The notes beneath the pieces were generated by a model. The model was not told the origin of the DNA, did no database searches, and saw only the letters and a list, made by a program, of their open reading frames with translations. DNA of 28,739 nt from Flavobacteriaceae bacterium UBA4439 (GTDB lineage: Bacteria > Bacteroidota > Bacteroidia > Flavobacteriales > Flavobacteriaceae), in contig DGPN01000051.1 in NCBI GenBank assembly GCA_002390455.1, positions 262 to 29,000 of the forward strand. Reading direction: 5' to 3'. Below are positions 14,322-23,222 of this stretch, one piece after another. Position 1 is the stretch's first letter. Each line of letters starts with the position of its first letter. The translations under genes and the position numbers were made by a program.

Positions 14322-16183
14322 TTAGACGTTTTTTTTTACCGGCTGTAACCCTTTTAACTGCAGTAGTTTTTATTGGTAGGCTGATCAGTTTACAACTGCT
14401 CAACTCTTCCTACAAACTCCTTTCTGACGGAAATGCTGTAATTGAAAATTCTATTTATCCCGAACGCGGATACATCTATGATCGCAACCAAAAACTCTTG
14501 GTATCCAACCAACCGGTTTACGATTTGATGGCCATCCCCGAAAATATCGCTGTATTTGACACCCTTGAATTCTCAAAAATATTGGGTGCTTCAAAAGCAG
14601 AACTCAAAGAAAAAATAAAATTAGCAAGAACTTTTTCTGTCAAACTTCCTTCCATTATTGTTGGGAAAATTTCCAGAGAACGCAATGCTGTAATTCAGGA
14701 AAAGATATGGAAATATCCTGGTTTTTTTCTGCAAAAAAACTCTGTAAGAAACTATCCTATTTCTCTCGCCTCCAACCTATTAGGCTATGTGAGTGAGGTC
14801 ACCAAAAATGATATGAAAAAAGATAATTATTACCACTTGGGGGAATTGATCGGCAGGCAGGGGATAGAGGAGTATTATGAACATTTTTTAAGAGGAAAAA
14901 AAGGAAAGAAATTTTATCAAAAAGACCGCTTTAATAGAATCATAGGATCCTATGAAGATGGAAAATATGATGTTCCTATGGAAGGTGCACAAAATCTTTA
15001 TCTTACTATTGACAGGGAGCTTCAGCAATATGGTGAAGAATTATTTCAAAACAAAAGAGGCGGTATTGTAGCCATAGAACCCAAAACGGGGGAGGTGCTT
15101 TCTCTGGTCTCAGCTCCCAGCTATGATCCCAGTATACTCATTGGCAGAAAACGATCCGAAAACTATAGAAAACTAGCATTAGACACCTTGGCAAAGCCCC
15201 TCTTTGACAGAAGTCTTCAAGCACAATATGCTCCAGGATCCCCTTTCAAATCCCTCAATGCTCTAATCGCCTTACAAGAGGGAGTCATCGATAAAGAGAC
15301 ATCCTTCTCATGTCAAAAAGGCCACTTCTATGCCCGTGGAATGTTTATGGGGTGTCATTGTAGGCCTGGAACCAATAACAACCTGCGCTCCGCTATTTAC
15401 CGATCTTGTAATACTTATTTTGCTAATGTTTACAGAAGGATTGTTGACCGAGCAGGAGAAAATATTGAGGATGGGATGAATATTTGGAATGAACATTTAA
15501 AGAGTTTTGGTTTGGGCAATTACCTCGGATATGACTTGCCCGTAGGGAAAAAAGGTTTTGTTCCAGATGCTGATTATTACAATCATTGGTACAAAAAAGG
15601 GGGCTGGAAGTCCGCAACGGTTGTTTCCAATGCCATTGGTCAGGGAGAACTATTAACCACCCCCATCCAAATGGCCAACTTTACCGCAGCCATTGCCAAT
15701 AGAGGGTATTTTATTCAACCTCATTTCCTCAAAGCCATTAGTACTGACTCCTTAAAAAAAGTATATGAAAAAAAAGAAACCTCAATTGATTCCATTCACT
15801 TTGAAACCGTGATAGATGGTATGTATCAGGTGGTCGAAAGAGGTACTGCGAGAATTGCCCAAATCAAAGGAATTGAGGTTTGTGGAAAAACAGGAACGGT
15901 TGAAAATTTTATGAAAATAGAGGGTGTGAAAACCCAAATGACAGACCACTCTATTTTCATTGCTTTTGCTCCAAAAGACGATCCGAAAATTGCTATTGCA
16001 GTCTATGTAGAAAACGGTTATTGGGGGGCAAGATGGGCCGCTCCTATCGCAAGCTTGATGATTGAAAAACACCTCACTGGAAATGTAAAAAGAAAATGGT
16101 TGGAGGACAGAATGTTGAATGGGAGTTTGATCGCAGAATACGAAAAACCTTATTCAGGGAAACCCTTTGTAATCAATGAGTAA
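14318..16183 (+). CDS. mrdA: PBP2, elongation-specific peptidoglycan transpeptidase
   Basis: Class B penicillin-binding protein that cross-links side-wall peptidoglycan with RodA. It has an N-terminal membrane anchor (about 6-24), a PBP dimerisation/pedestal region with ERGYIYDRNQKLL (about 49-61), and a transpeptidase domain. The three active-site motifs are SPFK (308-311, with nucleophile S308), SCN (363-365) and KTGT (524-527). The 621-aa length matches PBP2. It overlaps mreD by 4 bp and rodA by 8 bp. A CHCRPG segment near residue 346 matches the position of the C-x-C-like loop seen in some PBP2 proteins; its role is not known to me. Confidence 0.97.
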   Translation: MIRRFFLPAVTLLTAVVFIGRLISLQLLNSSYKLLSDGNAVIENSIYPERGYIYDRNQKLLVSNQPVYDLMAIPENIAVFDTLEFSKILGASKAELKEKIKLARTFSVKLPSIIVGKISRERNAVIQEKIWKYPGFFLQKNSVRNYPISLASNLLGYVSEVTKNDMKKDNYYHLGELIGRQGIEEYYEHFLRGKKGKKFYQKDRFNRIIGSYEDGKYDVPMEGAQNLYLTIDRELQQYGEELFQNKRGGIVAIEPKTGEVLSLVSAPSYDPSILIGRKRSENYRKLALDTLAKPLFDRSLQAQYAPGSPFKSLNALIALQEGVIDKETSFSCQKGHFYARGMFMGCHCRPGTNNNLRSAIYRSCNTYFANVYRRIVDRAGENIEDGMNIWNEHLKSFGLGNYLGYDLPVGKKGFVPDADYYNHWYKKGGWKSATVVSNAIGQGELLTTPIQMANFTAAIANRGYFIQPHFLKAISTDSLKKVYEKKETSIDSIHFETVIDGMYQVVERGTARIAQIKGIEVCGKTGTVENFMKIEGVKTQMTDHSIFIAFAPKDDPKIAIAVYVENGYWGARWAAPIASLMIEKHLTGNVKRKWLEDRMLNGSLIAEYEKPYSGKPFVINE

Positions 16184-17435
16184 AAGTGTCTTTTTCCGTC
16201 TCGATTGGCTGCTATTGTTGGTGTACCTAGCACTAGTGACTTTTGGTATTGTCAATGTTTATTCTGCTACTTTCAGCGAAACATCTGAAGGGCTTTTTGA
16301 CCTCACTCAAGCTGTTGGAAAACAATTTTTTTTTTTAATATTCAGTCTATTCATAGGCATTATTATTCTTTCAGTAAACAGTAAGTTTTTTGAACAGTTC
16401 GCATCATTGGGGTACTTTATAAGCTTACTACTTTTGTTGGGGCTTTTTGTTTTTGGCAATACCGTTTCTGGTGCCACCTCATGGTACAATATCGGTGGAA
16501 TAAGTTTTCAACCCTCTGAACTGGCCAAAGTTGCTACCGCATTGATGATCGCTAGCCTATTGAGTAAGTTTCAATCGGACATCCAAACCCCAAGAACTTT
16601 GTTTAAAATTGGAGCATATGTTCTCTTTCCCTTTTTCCTCATCGTTTTACAACCCGACCCTGGATCGGCTTTGGTTTTCGGTGCTTTCTTTTTTCCCTTG
16701 TTCAGAGAAGGACTTAACTATTCCTATTTGATCATTTTCCTCTCAGTGTTGTCCCTATTTTTTATCACCCTAAGCTTTCCTTTTGGTGTGGTGGTTGGAA
16801 TCATCATCTTGTTGATCTTTTTACTCTACTTCATTTTTAAAAAACTGAATCCCAAAATAAAAATTTGGCCTTTTCTGTTTTTTTTAATGATTTCAATCGG
16901 ATTTTCATTCTCAGTAGACTACATCTTTGATAATGTCTTTCAACAACGACACCGCGATAGGATCAATATTGTTTTAGGAAAAGAAGTAGATATACAAGGA
17001 GTCGGCTACAATATTAATCAGTCTAAAATCGCAATCGGATCTGGAGGATTAAAAGGAAAGGGATTTTTGGAGGGTACACAAACCAAAGGAGATTTTGTCC
17101 CCGAGCAACATACCGATTATATCTTCAGCACCATCGGAGAGGAGTGGGGATTTAGAGGGGGTTTCTTTCTGATTTTTCTTTTCTGTTTACTCATTTTAAG
17201 AATCATATTACAGGCTGAAAAACAAATCAATAAATTCCGAAGAATTTATTCCTATGGAATAGCTGGGTTAATTTTTATCCATTTTTTTATTAATATCGGA
17301 ATGTCTTTGGGAATGGTTCCCACAATTGGGATTCCGCTTCCTTTTGTAAGTTATGGTGGATCCAGCATCCTAGCTTTTAGCATAATGATATTTATCCATT
17401 TAAACTTCGATGCTAATAGACTCAATGATTGGTAA
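16176..17435 (+). CDS. rodA: RodA, SEDS peptidoglycan glycosyltransferase
   Basis: Polytopic membrane protein of the SEDS family that polymerises glycan strands in the elongasome, paired with PBP2. There are about ten membrane segments over 419 aa. Signature segments are ISFQPSELAKVA (about 110-121), LQPDPGSALVF, the extracellular loop SKIAIGSGGLKGKGFLEGTQTKGDFVPEQHTD-type region with FIFS/IGEEWGF, and the C-terminal GIPLPFVSYGGSS. It starts within the last codons of mrdA. Its stop is only 2 bp from the stop of the opposing ABC permease, with no obvious terminator between them. Confidence 0.97.
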   Translation: MSKSVFFRLDWLLLLVYLALVTFGIVNVYSATFSETSEGLFDLTQAVGKQFFFLIFSLFIGIIILSVNSKFFEQFASLGYFISLLLLLGLFVFGNTVSGATSWYNIGGISFQPSELAKVATALMIASLLSKFQSDIQTPRTLFKIGAYVLFPFFLIVLQPDPGSALVFGAFFFPLFREGLNYSYLIIFLSVLSLFFITLSFPFGVVVGIIILLIFLLYFIFKKLNPKIKIWPFLFFLMISIGFSFSVDYIFDNVFQQRHRDRINIVLGKEVDIQGVGYNINQSKIAIGSGGLKGKGFLEGTQTKGDFVPEQHTDYIFSTIGEEWGFRGGFFLIFLFCLLILRIILQAEKQINKFRRIYSYGIAGLIFIHFFINIGMSLGMVPTIGIPLPFVSYGGSSILAFSIMIFIHLNFDANRLNDW

Positions 17436-17437
17436 GC

Positions 17438-18517
17438 TTAATGCTTTACGTCCAAAATATCTCTGAGACTGTTCCCCAAAGTCATAAAGGCCAACACCAA
17501 ACTCATGATGGCTACTCCTGGCAATAAGGTTAAATATGGCTTGCCCAGTAGTAAATACCTAAAGTGATCTTTTACCATCCCACCCCAACTGGGTACTGGA
17601 GGCTGGGCGCCTATTCCCAAAAAACTCAACCCACTTTCAATCAATATCGCACTGGCAAAATTGGCCGCCGAAATAACGATCAAAGGGGGGATAAGCAAAG
17701 GGAGAATATGATTCCAAATGATTCGGGCTTTACCATAACCCAATGTTTGGGAAGCTTTGATAAAGGTTTTTTCTTTTAGCGTTAAAACTTGCCCTCTTAC
17801 CACCCGAGCCACCTCCACCCACATGGTTAAGCCAACAGCAACAAAAACTTGCCAAAAACCACGACCCAAAGCCAATGTGATGGCAATGACCATTAACAAG
17901 GTAGGGATAGACCAAAAAACATTGATCAACCAAACAATTCCCTTATCCAAATAACCTCCAAAAAAGCCAGCCAAAGCTCCCAAAAAGACACCGATCAAAA
18001 GGGAAATAAATACGGCAATAAAACCTATTGAAAGTGATATCCTTGACCCAACGATCAACCGACTCAACAAATCTCTACCGTATTTGTCTGTTCCCAATAG
18101 GAATTTTTTTTCTTCTATATGTTGCTTTTTAAAACTGAATTCAGAAAGTGGAGATTGTAATTTTGACGCATCTATAAATTCATAGTAATCTGATGGGGAG
18201 CCATAGGGTTGAATTTCGACTCCGTCAAATTGTAATCGGTAATCTTGTAAGGGAATTTCAGTAATGCCATTTACCTGTCCTGAAAAAAAAGATTTGCTAA
18301 TTGAAGGGATATTGTCGGCTTGAAGTAACAACATCTCTACTTTAAAACCTGGAGGTTTTGAGTGAATCGACAAATGCATTTGGTTGGAATTGGAGGTACT
18401 GTCTGGGGCGATTTGATAGGCAAAAATAGCCACGAATATCAAGGAAATAATATACAGTACACTGAAAACTGCCCACAAGTCTTTTAAAAATTTTTTGTAG
18501 ACAACGGTCTCCCTCAA
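17438..18517 (-). CDS. OppC/DppC-like ABC transporter permease
   Basis: Inner-membrane permease of the binding-protein-dependent family (peptide/nickel type). The first membrane helix is at about 18-37, followed by a periplasmic stretch of about 115 residues. The C-terminal permease core (about 155-355) has five helices and the EAA-type ATPase-coupling loop KASQTLGYGKARIIWNHILPLLIPP. The core contains LLGTDKYGRDLLSRLI and ESGLSFLGIGAQPPVPSWGG, both typical of OppC/DppC. No partner permease, ATPase or binding protein is next to it, so those subunits must be elsewhere. It begins 10 bp after prc on the same strand and is probably co-transcribed with it. Confidence 0.92.
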   Translation of the reverse strand: MRETVVYKKFLKDLWAVFSVLYIISLIFVAIFAYQIAPDSTSNSNQMHLSIHSKPPGFKVEMLLLQADNIPSISKSFFSGQVNGITEIPLQDYRLQFDGVEIQPYGSPSDYYEFIDASKLQSPLSEFSFKKQHIEEKKFLLGTDKYGRDLLSRLIVGSRISLSIGFIAVFISLLIGVFLGALAGFFGGYLDKGIVWLINVFWSIPTLLMVIAITLALGRGFWQVFVAVGLTMWVEVARVVRGQVLTLKEKTFIKASQTLGYGKARIIWNHILPLLIPPLIVISAANFASAILIESGLSFLGIGAQPPVPSWGGMVKDHFRYLLLGKPYLTLLPGVAIMSLVLAFMTLGNSLRDILDVKH

Positions 18518-18527
18518 AACATCAATA

Positions 18528-20642
18528 TTATTTTTTAATCTGAGCTACAGGATAATTCTCTAGGTTGATGTTCAAATCTTCCAAAATACTTACTGCTTCT
18601 GAAATATAAAAATCCTTTTCTAACCCTTCTATCCATCTTTTCTTTCGTTCTTTAACCACCTCATCAACGGGAACTCCAGAGTCTTGAAGCCATTCGAAAG
18701 TGAGATCAGATTTGTAATCCTTGAGAACACTAAACTCATCTGATATTTTTTTGTTGGTCTCCTGCTCTGCCAGATAATCCTTATAATTAAGAGTATAGAC
18801 ATAATCATCCTGTTGATCTTCTATTCTTCTGGCCTGTTGATCTACCAACTGGATATAGGGATGCTCTTTTAATCTAATGGCACTCTTATTCAAAGCATAA
18901 TCATAGTTGGTTTGATTTTCCCACTTCGTAAAGGGAGCAGGTTCAATTCTATCCCAAGCCAAAGGATTTTCCTGATCTTTTTCTCCCATCTCAATATAGG
19001 AATATTGATTCTTGAGGATGATGTCACTTCGTACCCCCTCCAATTGTGTAGAACCTCCATTGATGCGATAAAATTTATCGGTTGTAAGCTTTACGGCACC
19101 TAAATCGCCGTGGGTTCCTCCTGAAATAATACGATTCAAATCGATTACATTTTGAACAGTTCCTTTTCCAAAGGTTTGTTTACTTCCCAAAATAATAGCT
19201 CTTTTATAATCTTGGAGGGCAGCTGCCAAAATTTCTGATGCCGATGCCGAAAACTGATTGACCATAACAACCAATGAACCATCCCAAATAATGGATGGGT
19301 CTTCATCGTACAATATATCTTTGGATCCTCCTGTACTTTTTACTTGGACTACTGGGCCTTTGTCAATAAAAAATCCAGTAATGTCAACAACCGTCTTAAG
19401 GGATCCACCACCATTATTTCTCAAGTCAACGATGATACCACTGACATTTCTCTTTTTTAGAGCCTCCAATTCTTTTTTGACATCACTAGCAGCATTCCTG
19501 CTTTTTTGATCTTTGAAATCGATATAGAATTTCGGTAATTGAATCAGACCATAATTTTTTCCATTCTTTTGGATGATACTCGATTTTGCATAGGATTCCT
19601 CTAACTCAACCACATCTCTATTGATTACAACCTCCTCTATGACACCACTCACTCTCTTGACAGTCAAAAATACCTGAGTACCTTTGGGTCCTTTGATCAA
19701 TTTGACTGCATCACTCAAACGCATGGGACCAATTTCGACAGCATCTTCATCTTTTTGAGCCACTTTAAGTATGACATCACCCACCTCCAGTGCCTTGGCT
19801 TTCCAGACAGGCCCACCAACGATCACCTCTACAATCTCAACCACTTGATCTTTCTTTTGCAATCGCGCACCAATACCCTCAAACTTTCCTGAAATATTTT
19901 GGTCAAACTTTTCTTTATCATCTGGAGCAAAATAGTTGCTGTGGGGATCAAACTCAAGAGTTATCGAGTTTACATAAATAGAAAACCAATCCTTGCGTTC
20001 AACATCATCAAAAATTTCAAAGTAATTTTCAATATTTTCTCTGGTCTTAGATCGAGCTTCTTCTTCCAATACAATTTTTGATCTAATTTGATAGGTACTG
20101 TCTTTCTCTTTTTCAAAATCTTCCTGTTCTACCAAATCTGAAAAGTATTCTAAAGTAGAAAGTTTAAACCTTTTTCGCCAGAGGTCCTTAAGACCGTTTA
20201 AAGTTCTGGCATAAGGAACCTCCTCAAAATCAAGATTGATTGAATCCTTCAAACTAAAATCAAAAGGTTCAACCAATAACTCCTCATAAAATTGTTTTAC
20301 CTGACCCATACGAGCAATCAATCGATCGTAGGTCAAATTGAAAAAAGAAACATCGGCCATTCTAATTTGATCGTCTATTTCGTCTTTATATCTTTTGAAA
20401 TTATTGATGTCAGATTGAAGAAAAAATCGGTGCTGTCCATCAATCCCCTGAATGTAGCTTTCAAAAACGCGTTCCGAAAAATTGTCATCAATTTCTTTGG
20501 GATCATAGTGACCTTTCTGCATTACATAAGTAATCACCTCAATCAATAATTTGTCTTTATCCGGATTGTCTAATTCAGAAGTAGAACTTCCGATTAGAAT
20601 GAGCGCAAAAAAACCACCGACGAATAGTCCGAAAAGTCTCAT
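18528..20642 (-). CDS. prc: Prc/Tsp, C-terminal processing serine protease (S41)
   Basis: Periplasmic tail-specific protease that trims or degrades proteins from their C-terminus. It has an N-terminal hydrophobic signal (about 3-20), a long helical N-terminal domain and a PDZ domain (about 250-345, with GIGARLQKKDQVVEIVEVIVGGPVWKA in part). The S41 core follows, with GIIVDLRNNGGGSL (about 402-415) and the catalytic Ser/Lys dyad. By alignment to E. coli Prc these are the middle serine of FSASASE (S467) and the lysine of FGKGTVQ (K493). A C-terminal extension similar to E. coli Prc follows. At 704 aa it is close to the usual size. It converges on the PBP2/RodA cluster; in E. coli Prc processes PBP3, so a cell-wall link is plausible. 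Confidence 0.96.
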   Translation of the reverse strand: MRLFGLFVGGFFALILIGSSTSELDNPDKDKLLIEVITYVMQKGHYDPKEIDDNFSERVFESYIQGIDGQHRFFLQSDINNFKRYKDEIDDQIRMADVSFFNLTYDRLIARMGQVKQFYEELLVEPFDFSLKDSINLDFEEVPYARTLNGLKDLWRKRFKLSTLEYFSDLVEQEDFEKEKDSTYQIRSKIVLEEEARSKTRENIENYFEIFDDVERKDWFSIYVNSITLEFDPHSNYFAPDDKEKFDQNISGKFEGIGARLQKKDQVVEIVEVIVGGPVWKAKALEVGDVILKVAQKDEDAVEIGPMRLSDAVKLIKGPKGTQVFLTVKRVSGVIEEVVINRDVVELEESYAKSSIIQKNGKNYGLIQLPKFYIDFKDQKSRNAASDVKKELEALKKRNVSGIIVDLRNNGGGSLKTVVDITGFFIDKGPVVQVKSTGGSKDILYDEDPSIIWDGSLVVMVNQFSASASEILAAALQDYKRAIILGSKQTFGKGTVQNVIDLNRIISGGTHGDLGAVKLTTDKFYRINGGSTQLEGVRSDIILKNQYSYIEMGEKDQENPLAWDRIEPAPFTKWENQTNYDYALNKSAIRLKEHPYIQLVDQQARRIEDQQDDYVYTLNYKDYLAEQETNKKISDEFSVLKDYKSDLTFEWLQDSGVPVDEVVKERKKRWIEGLEKDFYISEAVSILEDLNINLENYPVAQIKK

Positions 20643-20771
20643 AAATTCTATTTAAAGAGTAAATTTAACCAAAAACCCCCTATAAAGCCTAAACCCTAAA
20701 AAAAATTTTGTTGATACTAAATTGATATAGAGGGGTTAATATTTTTTAAATTTACTTCGTATTAAAAATTC

Positions 20772-21548
20772 ATGGACAAAAAACCGCTCATTCTCGTAAC
20801 CAATGACGATGGAATTACTGCCCCTGGCATAAGAAAATTAATTGAAGTGATGAACGAAATCGGAGAGGTCGTTGTTGTTGCTCCTGACAGTCCACAGTCT
20901 GCAATGGGACATGCCATAACCATCAATTCCACACTCCATTGTACTGAGATTCAAGTCAAAGAAGAAACCCATTTAGAATACAGTTGTTCGGGAACCCCTG
21001 CGGACTGTGTAAAACTGGCAGTCAATGAAATTTTAGATCGTAAACCCGACCTATGCGTATCTGGAATCAATCACGGATCCAATTCTTCCATCAATGTCAT
21101 ATACTCAGGAACCATGAGCGCAGCCGTTGAGGCAGGGATTGAAGGGATTCAAGCCATCGGTTTTTCTTTATTGGATTATCGCTGGAGTGCTGACTTTGAT
21201 GCCATCAGAAATTATGTCAAAAAAATTACACTAAGTGCTCTCGAAAACAAAATCCCCTCCAATGTTGTACTTAATGTAAATTTTCCGAAACTCAAAGAAA
21301 GAGAAATAAAAGGCATCAAAATTTGTCGTCAGGCCAAGGCTTATTGGGTAGAGGAATTTGACAAAAGAACCAACCCAATGGGACTCGATTATTACTGGCT
21401 AACTGGGAAGTTTGTCAATGAAGATAAGGGAGAAGACACTGATGAATGGGCGCTCAGTCAAGGCTATATCTCTGTAGTCCCAATAGAGTTTGACCTCACG
21501 GCTCATCATGCCATCCAACGATTAAACACATGGAATTTTGAGGAATAA
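20772..21548 (+). CDS. surE: SurE, 5'/3'-nucleotidase
   Basis: Metal-dependent nucleoside monophosphate phosphatase linked to stationary-phase survival. The N-terminal metal site is ILVTNDDGITAPGI (D12-D13). Further conserved segments are VVAPDSPQSAMGHAIT, GTPADCVKLAV and SGINHGSNSSINVIYSGTMSAAVEA, which contains the metal-binding Asn. The length is 258 aa. It is divergent from prc across 129 bp, where a degenerate -7 element (TTACTTCG, 20752-20759) lies 13 bp before the ATG without a clear -33 partner. It heads an operon with a small membrane protein, lpxB and comEC. Confidence 0.97.
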   Translation: MDKKPLILVTNDDGITAPGIRKLIEVMNEIGEVVVVAPDSPQSAMGHAITINSTLHCTEIQVKEETHLEYSCSGTPADCVKLAVNEILDRKPDLCVSGINHGSNSSINVIYSGTMSAAVEAGIEGIQAIGFSLLDYRWSADFDAIRNYVKKITLSALENKIPSNVVLNVNFPKLKEREIKGIKICRQAKAYWVEEFDKRTNPMGLDYYWLTGKFVNEDKGEDTDEWALSQGYISVVPIEFDLTAHHAIQRLNTWNFEE

Positions 21549-21819
21549 AGAACTTTTTCAGGGCGTAATTGCTAGTTTTTTTGCCAGTTCAAGTGCAATG
21601 GTTTTTATACTACTCTATTTTTCGGAGGGGGCTATCGAGGATGCCATTGTCTCCTTGTTCCATCAAAAAAAGTTAGGAGGGCTCATCAGCATAAGTGCGC
21701 TAATCAATTTGCCCTTATTCTTTTTGGGCATGCACAAAAGAAAAACCCATTTTGCCAAAGGTGTTATGATCACCTCTATTGTTATCGTGCTGATGGTTGC
21801 GATTCTTAAAATTATTTAA
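21538..21819 (+). CDS. Small conserved membrane protein between surE and lpxB
   Basis: Unknown function. It has 93 aa with about three membrane segments (about 11-30, 48-64, 72-92) and a short basic loop, MHKRKTHF. The only start that gives a complete protein is TTG at 21538, which overlaps the surE stop by 11 bp. The N-terminus RNKELFQGVIASF resembles that of similar flavobacterial proteins I remember at this position, which supports the TTG. lpxB follows after 1 bp, so translation is probably coupled along this operon. Confidence 0.78.
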   Translation: MRNKELFQGVIASFFASSSAMVFILLYFSEGAIEDAIVSLFHQKKLGGLISISALINLPLFFLGMHKRKTHFAKGVMITSIVIVLMVAILKII

Positions 21820-21820
21820 A

Positions 21821-22930
21821 TTGAAATATTACATCATTGCTGGTGAAGCTTCTGGTGATCTACATGGATCAAAATTGATGGAAGCCTTGAAGGAAAAAGA
21901 TGACAAAGCCCAAATCCGCTTTTGGGGAGGTGACTTGATGCAGCAAATGGGTGGGGTATTGGTTAAGCATTACAAAATGCTGGCTTTTATGGGTTTTTGG
22001 GAAGTTGTCACCCATTTGGGTACCATTTTGAAGAATATAAAATTCTGTAAAAAAGACATCACCGACTTTCAGCCAGATGTCATCATCTACATCGATTATC
22101 CAGGTTTCAATCTCAGGATCGCAAAATGGGCCAAGCAAAAAGGCTTTAAAAATCATTTTTACATCAGTCCTCAGGTATGGGCGTGGAAAGAAAATAGGGT
22201 CCATCAGATGAAAAAAGATTTGGATGCTCTCTACGTTATCCTTCCTTTTGAAAAAGACTTTTTTGAAAACAAACACCAATTCAAAGTAGAATTTGTGGGT
22301 CACCCCCTACTGGATACCCTCAACCAAAGAAATAAATCGACCGATTTTCTCAAACAGAATCAATTGTCCGATAAAAATAATCTTATCGCATTACTGCCTG
22401 GCAGTAGAAAACAAGAGATCAAAAAAATGTTACCTGTTTTTTTAAAGGTATCGGAACTCTTTCCGAAATTTCAATTTGTCCTTGCTGGTGCTCCTGGCAT
22501 AGATACTGAATGGTATCAAAAATTCTTTGGCGGAGAAAACGTCAAAATTATACAAAACAAGACCCACGACCTGCTTTTACACGCTCGGGCCGCATTGGTA
22601 TCTAGTGGAACCGCAACTCTGGAGACCGGACTGCTCAATGTTCCTCAAGTGGTTTGCTACCGCAGTAGTTTTTTGACCTATTGGATTGCCAAATGGCTCG
22701 TAAAGTTAAAATTCATCTCCCTAGTCAATCTGATTTTGGATCGTGAAGTCGTCAAAGAACTCATTCAAGGGGCATTTAACGTCAAGGAAGTCGAGCACCA
22801 TCTGAAATATGCTCTTTCAGATATAGGCCAAAAGAAACTCAAGGAGGATTACAAAGAACTCCGAGGCATTCTTGGTGCAGGTGGAGCCAGTAAAAAAACA
22901 GCCCAACTCATCATCGAGGCCTTGTCATAA
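21821..22930 (+). CDS. lpxB: LpxB, lipid-A-disaccharide synthase
   Basis: Glycosyltransferase (GT19) that joins UDP-diacylglucosamine and lipid X to make the lipid A disaccharide at the inner membrane. The N-terminus KYYIIAGEASGDLHG is the family signature. The middle has YISPQVWAWKENRV, and the C-terminal half has ALLPGSRKQEIKKMLP and SSGTATLETGLLNVPQVVCYR. The frame is open further upstream (TTG at 21797), but TTG at 21821 starts the protein exactly at the conserved KYYIIAGE and 1 bp after the preceding stop, so I prefer it. The length is 369 aa, which is normal. No ATG exists near the expected start. Confidence 0.96.
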   Translation: MKYYIIAGEASGDLHGSKLMEALKEKDDKAQIRFWGGDLMQQMGGVLVKHYKMLAFMGFWEVVTHLGTILKNIKFCKKDITDFQPDVIIYIDYPGFNLRIAKWAKQKGFKNHFYISPQVWAWKENRVHQMKKDLDALYVILPFEKDFFENKHQFKVEFVGHPLLDTLNQRNKSTDFLKQNQLSDKNNLIALLPGSRKQEIKKMLPVFLKVSELFPKFQFVLAGAPGIDTEWYQKFFGGENVKIIQNKTHDLLLHARAALVSSGTATLETGLLNVPQVVCYRSSFLTYWIAKWLVKLKFISLVNLILDREVVKELIQGAFNVKEVEHHLKYALSDIGQKKLKEDYKELRGILGAGGASKKTAQLIIEALS

Positions 22931-22952
22931 TTTTTTACAATAAATTTAGGGG

Positions 22953-23222
22953 ATGAAAGCCCCCAGATTTCCCATCTATATCGTAACACTACTTTTTGTT
23001 AGTGGAATGTTGATTGCCCCTTGGACACAAAACAAATACTTCATCTGTTTCGCGCTCATAATCCCTTTTTTAGTCGCTCTCTTTAAAAAATACCGTGTCC
23101 TTGCTTATCTCGTATTTCTTCCCTTGGGTAGTATTCACCTCCATCAATATTATCAATTGTCAAAATCACATTACAGCCATTTTACGGTGACTGAAAATAA
23201 AAAAATCTTCTTTTACAATTGA
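22953..23222 (+). CDS. comEC: ComEC N-terminal fragment (upstream of a frameshift)
   Basis: 89-aa fragment with two or three membrane helices, VTLLFVSGMLIAPW and FICFALIIPFLVALF, followed by a periplasmic start, SKSHYSHFTVTEN. This is the usual N-terminus of Bacteroidota ComEC. The frame ends at TGA 23220, right where the continuing ComEC sequence is open in the -1 frame. Adding a single A to the A7 run at 23199-23205 would read on as ENKKNLLLQLTQVLKP and join the two parts. It lies 22 bp after lpxB. It is either a real mutation, slippage-dependent expression, or a sequencing error in the homopolymer. Confidence 0.75.
   Translation: MKAPRFPIYIVTLLFVSGMLIAPWTQNKYFICFALIIPFLVALFKKYRVLAYLVFLPLGSIHLHQYYQLSKSHYSHFTVTENKKIFFYN

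Noticed and set aside
17433..17451. Possible hairpin GTAAGC/GCTTTAC between rodA and the permease
   Set aside because: The stem is imperfect and short and has no T-run on either strand.
20643..20771. Clear divergent promoters between prc and surE
   Set aside because: A degenerate TTACTTCG lies before surE and a TAAATTTA before prc, but neither has a -33 partner at the normal distance, so I did not list them as features.
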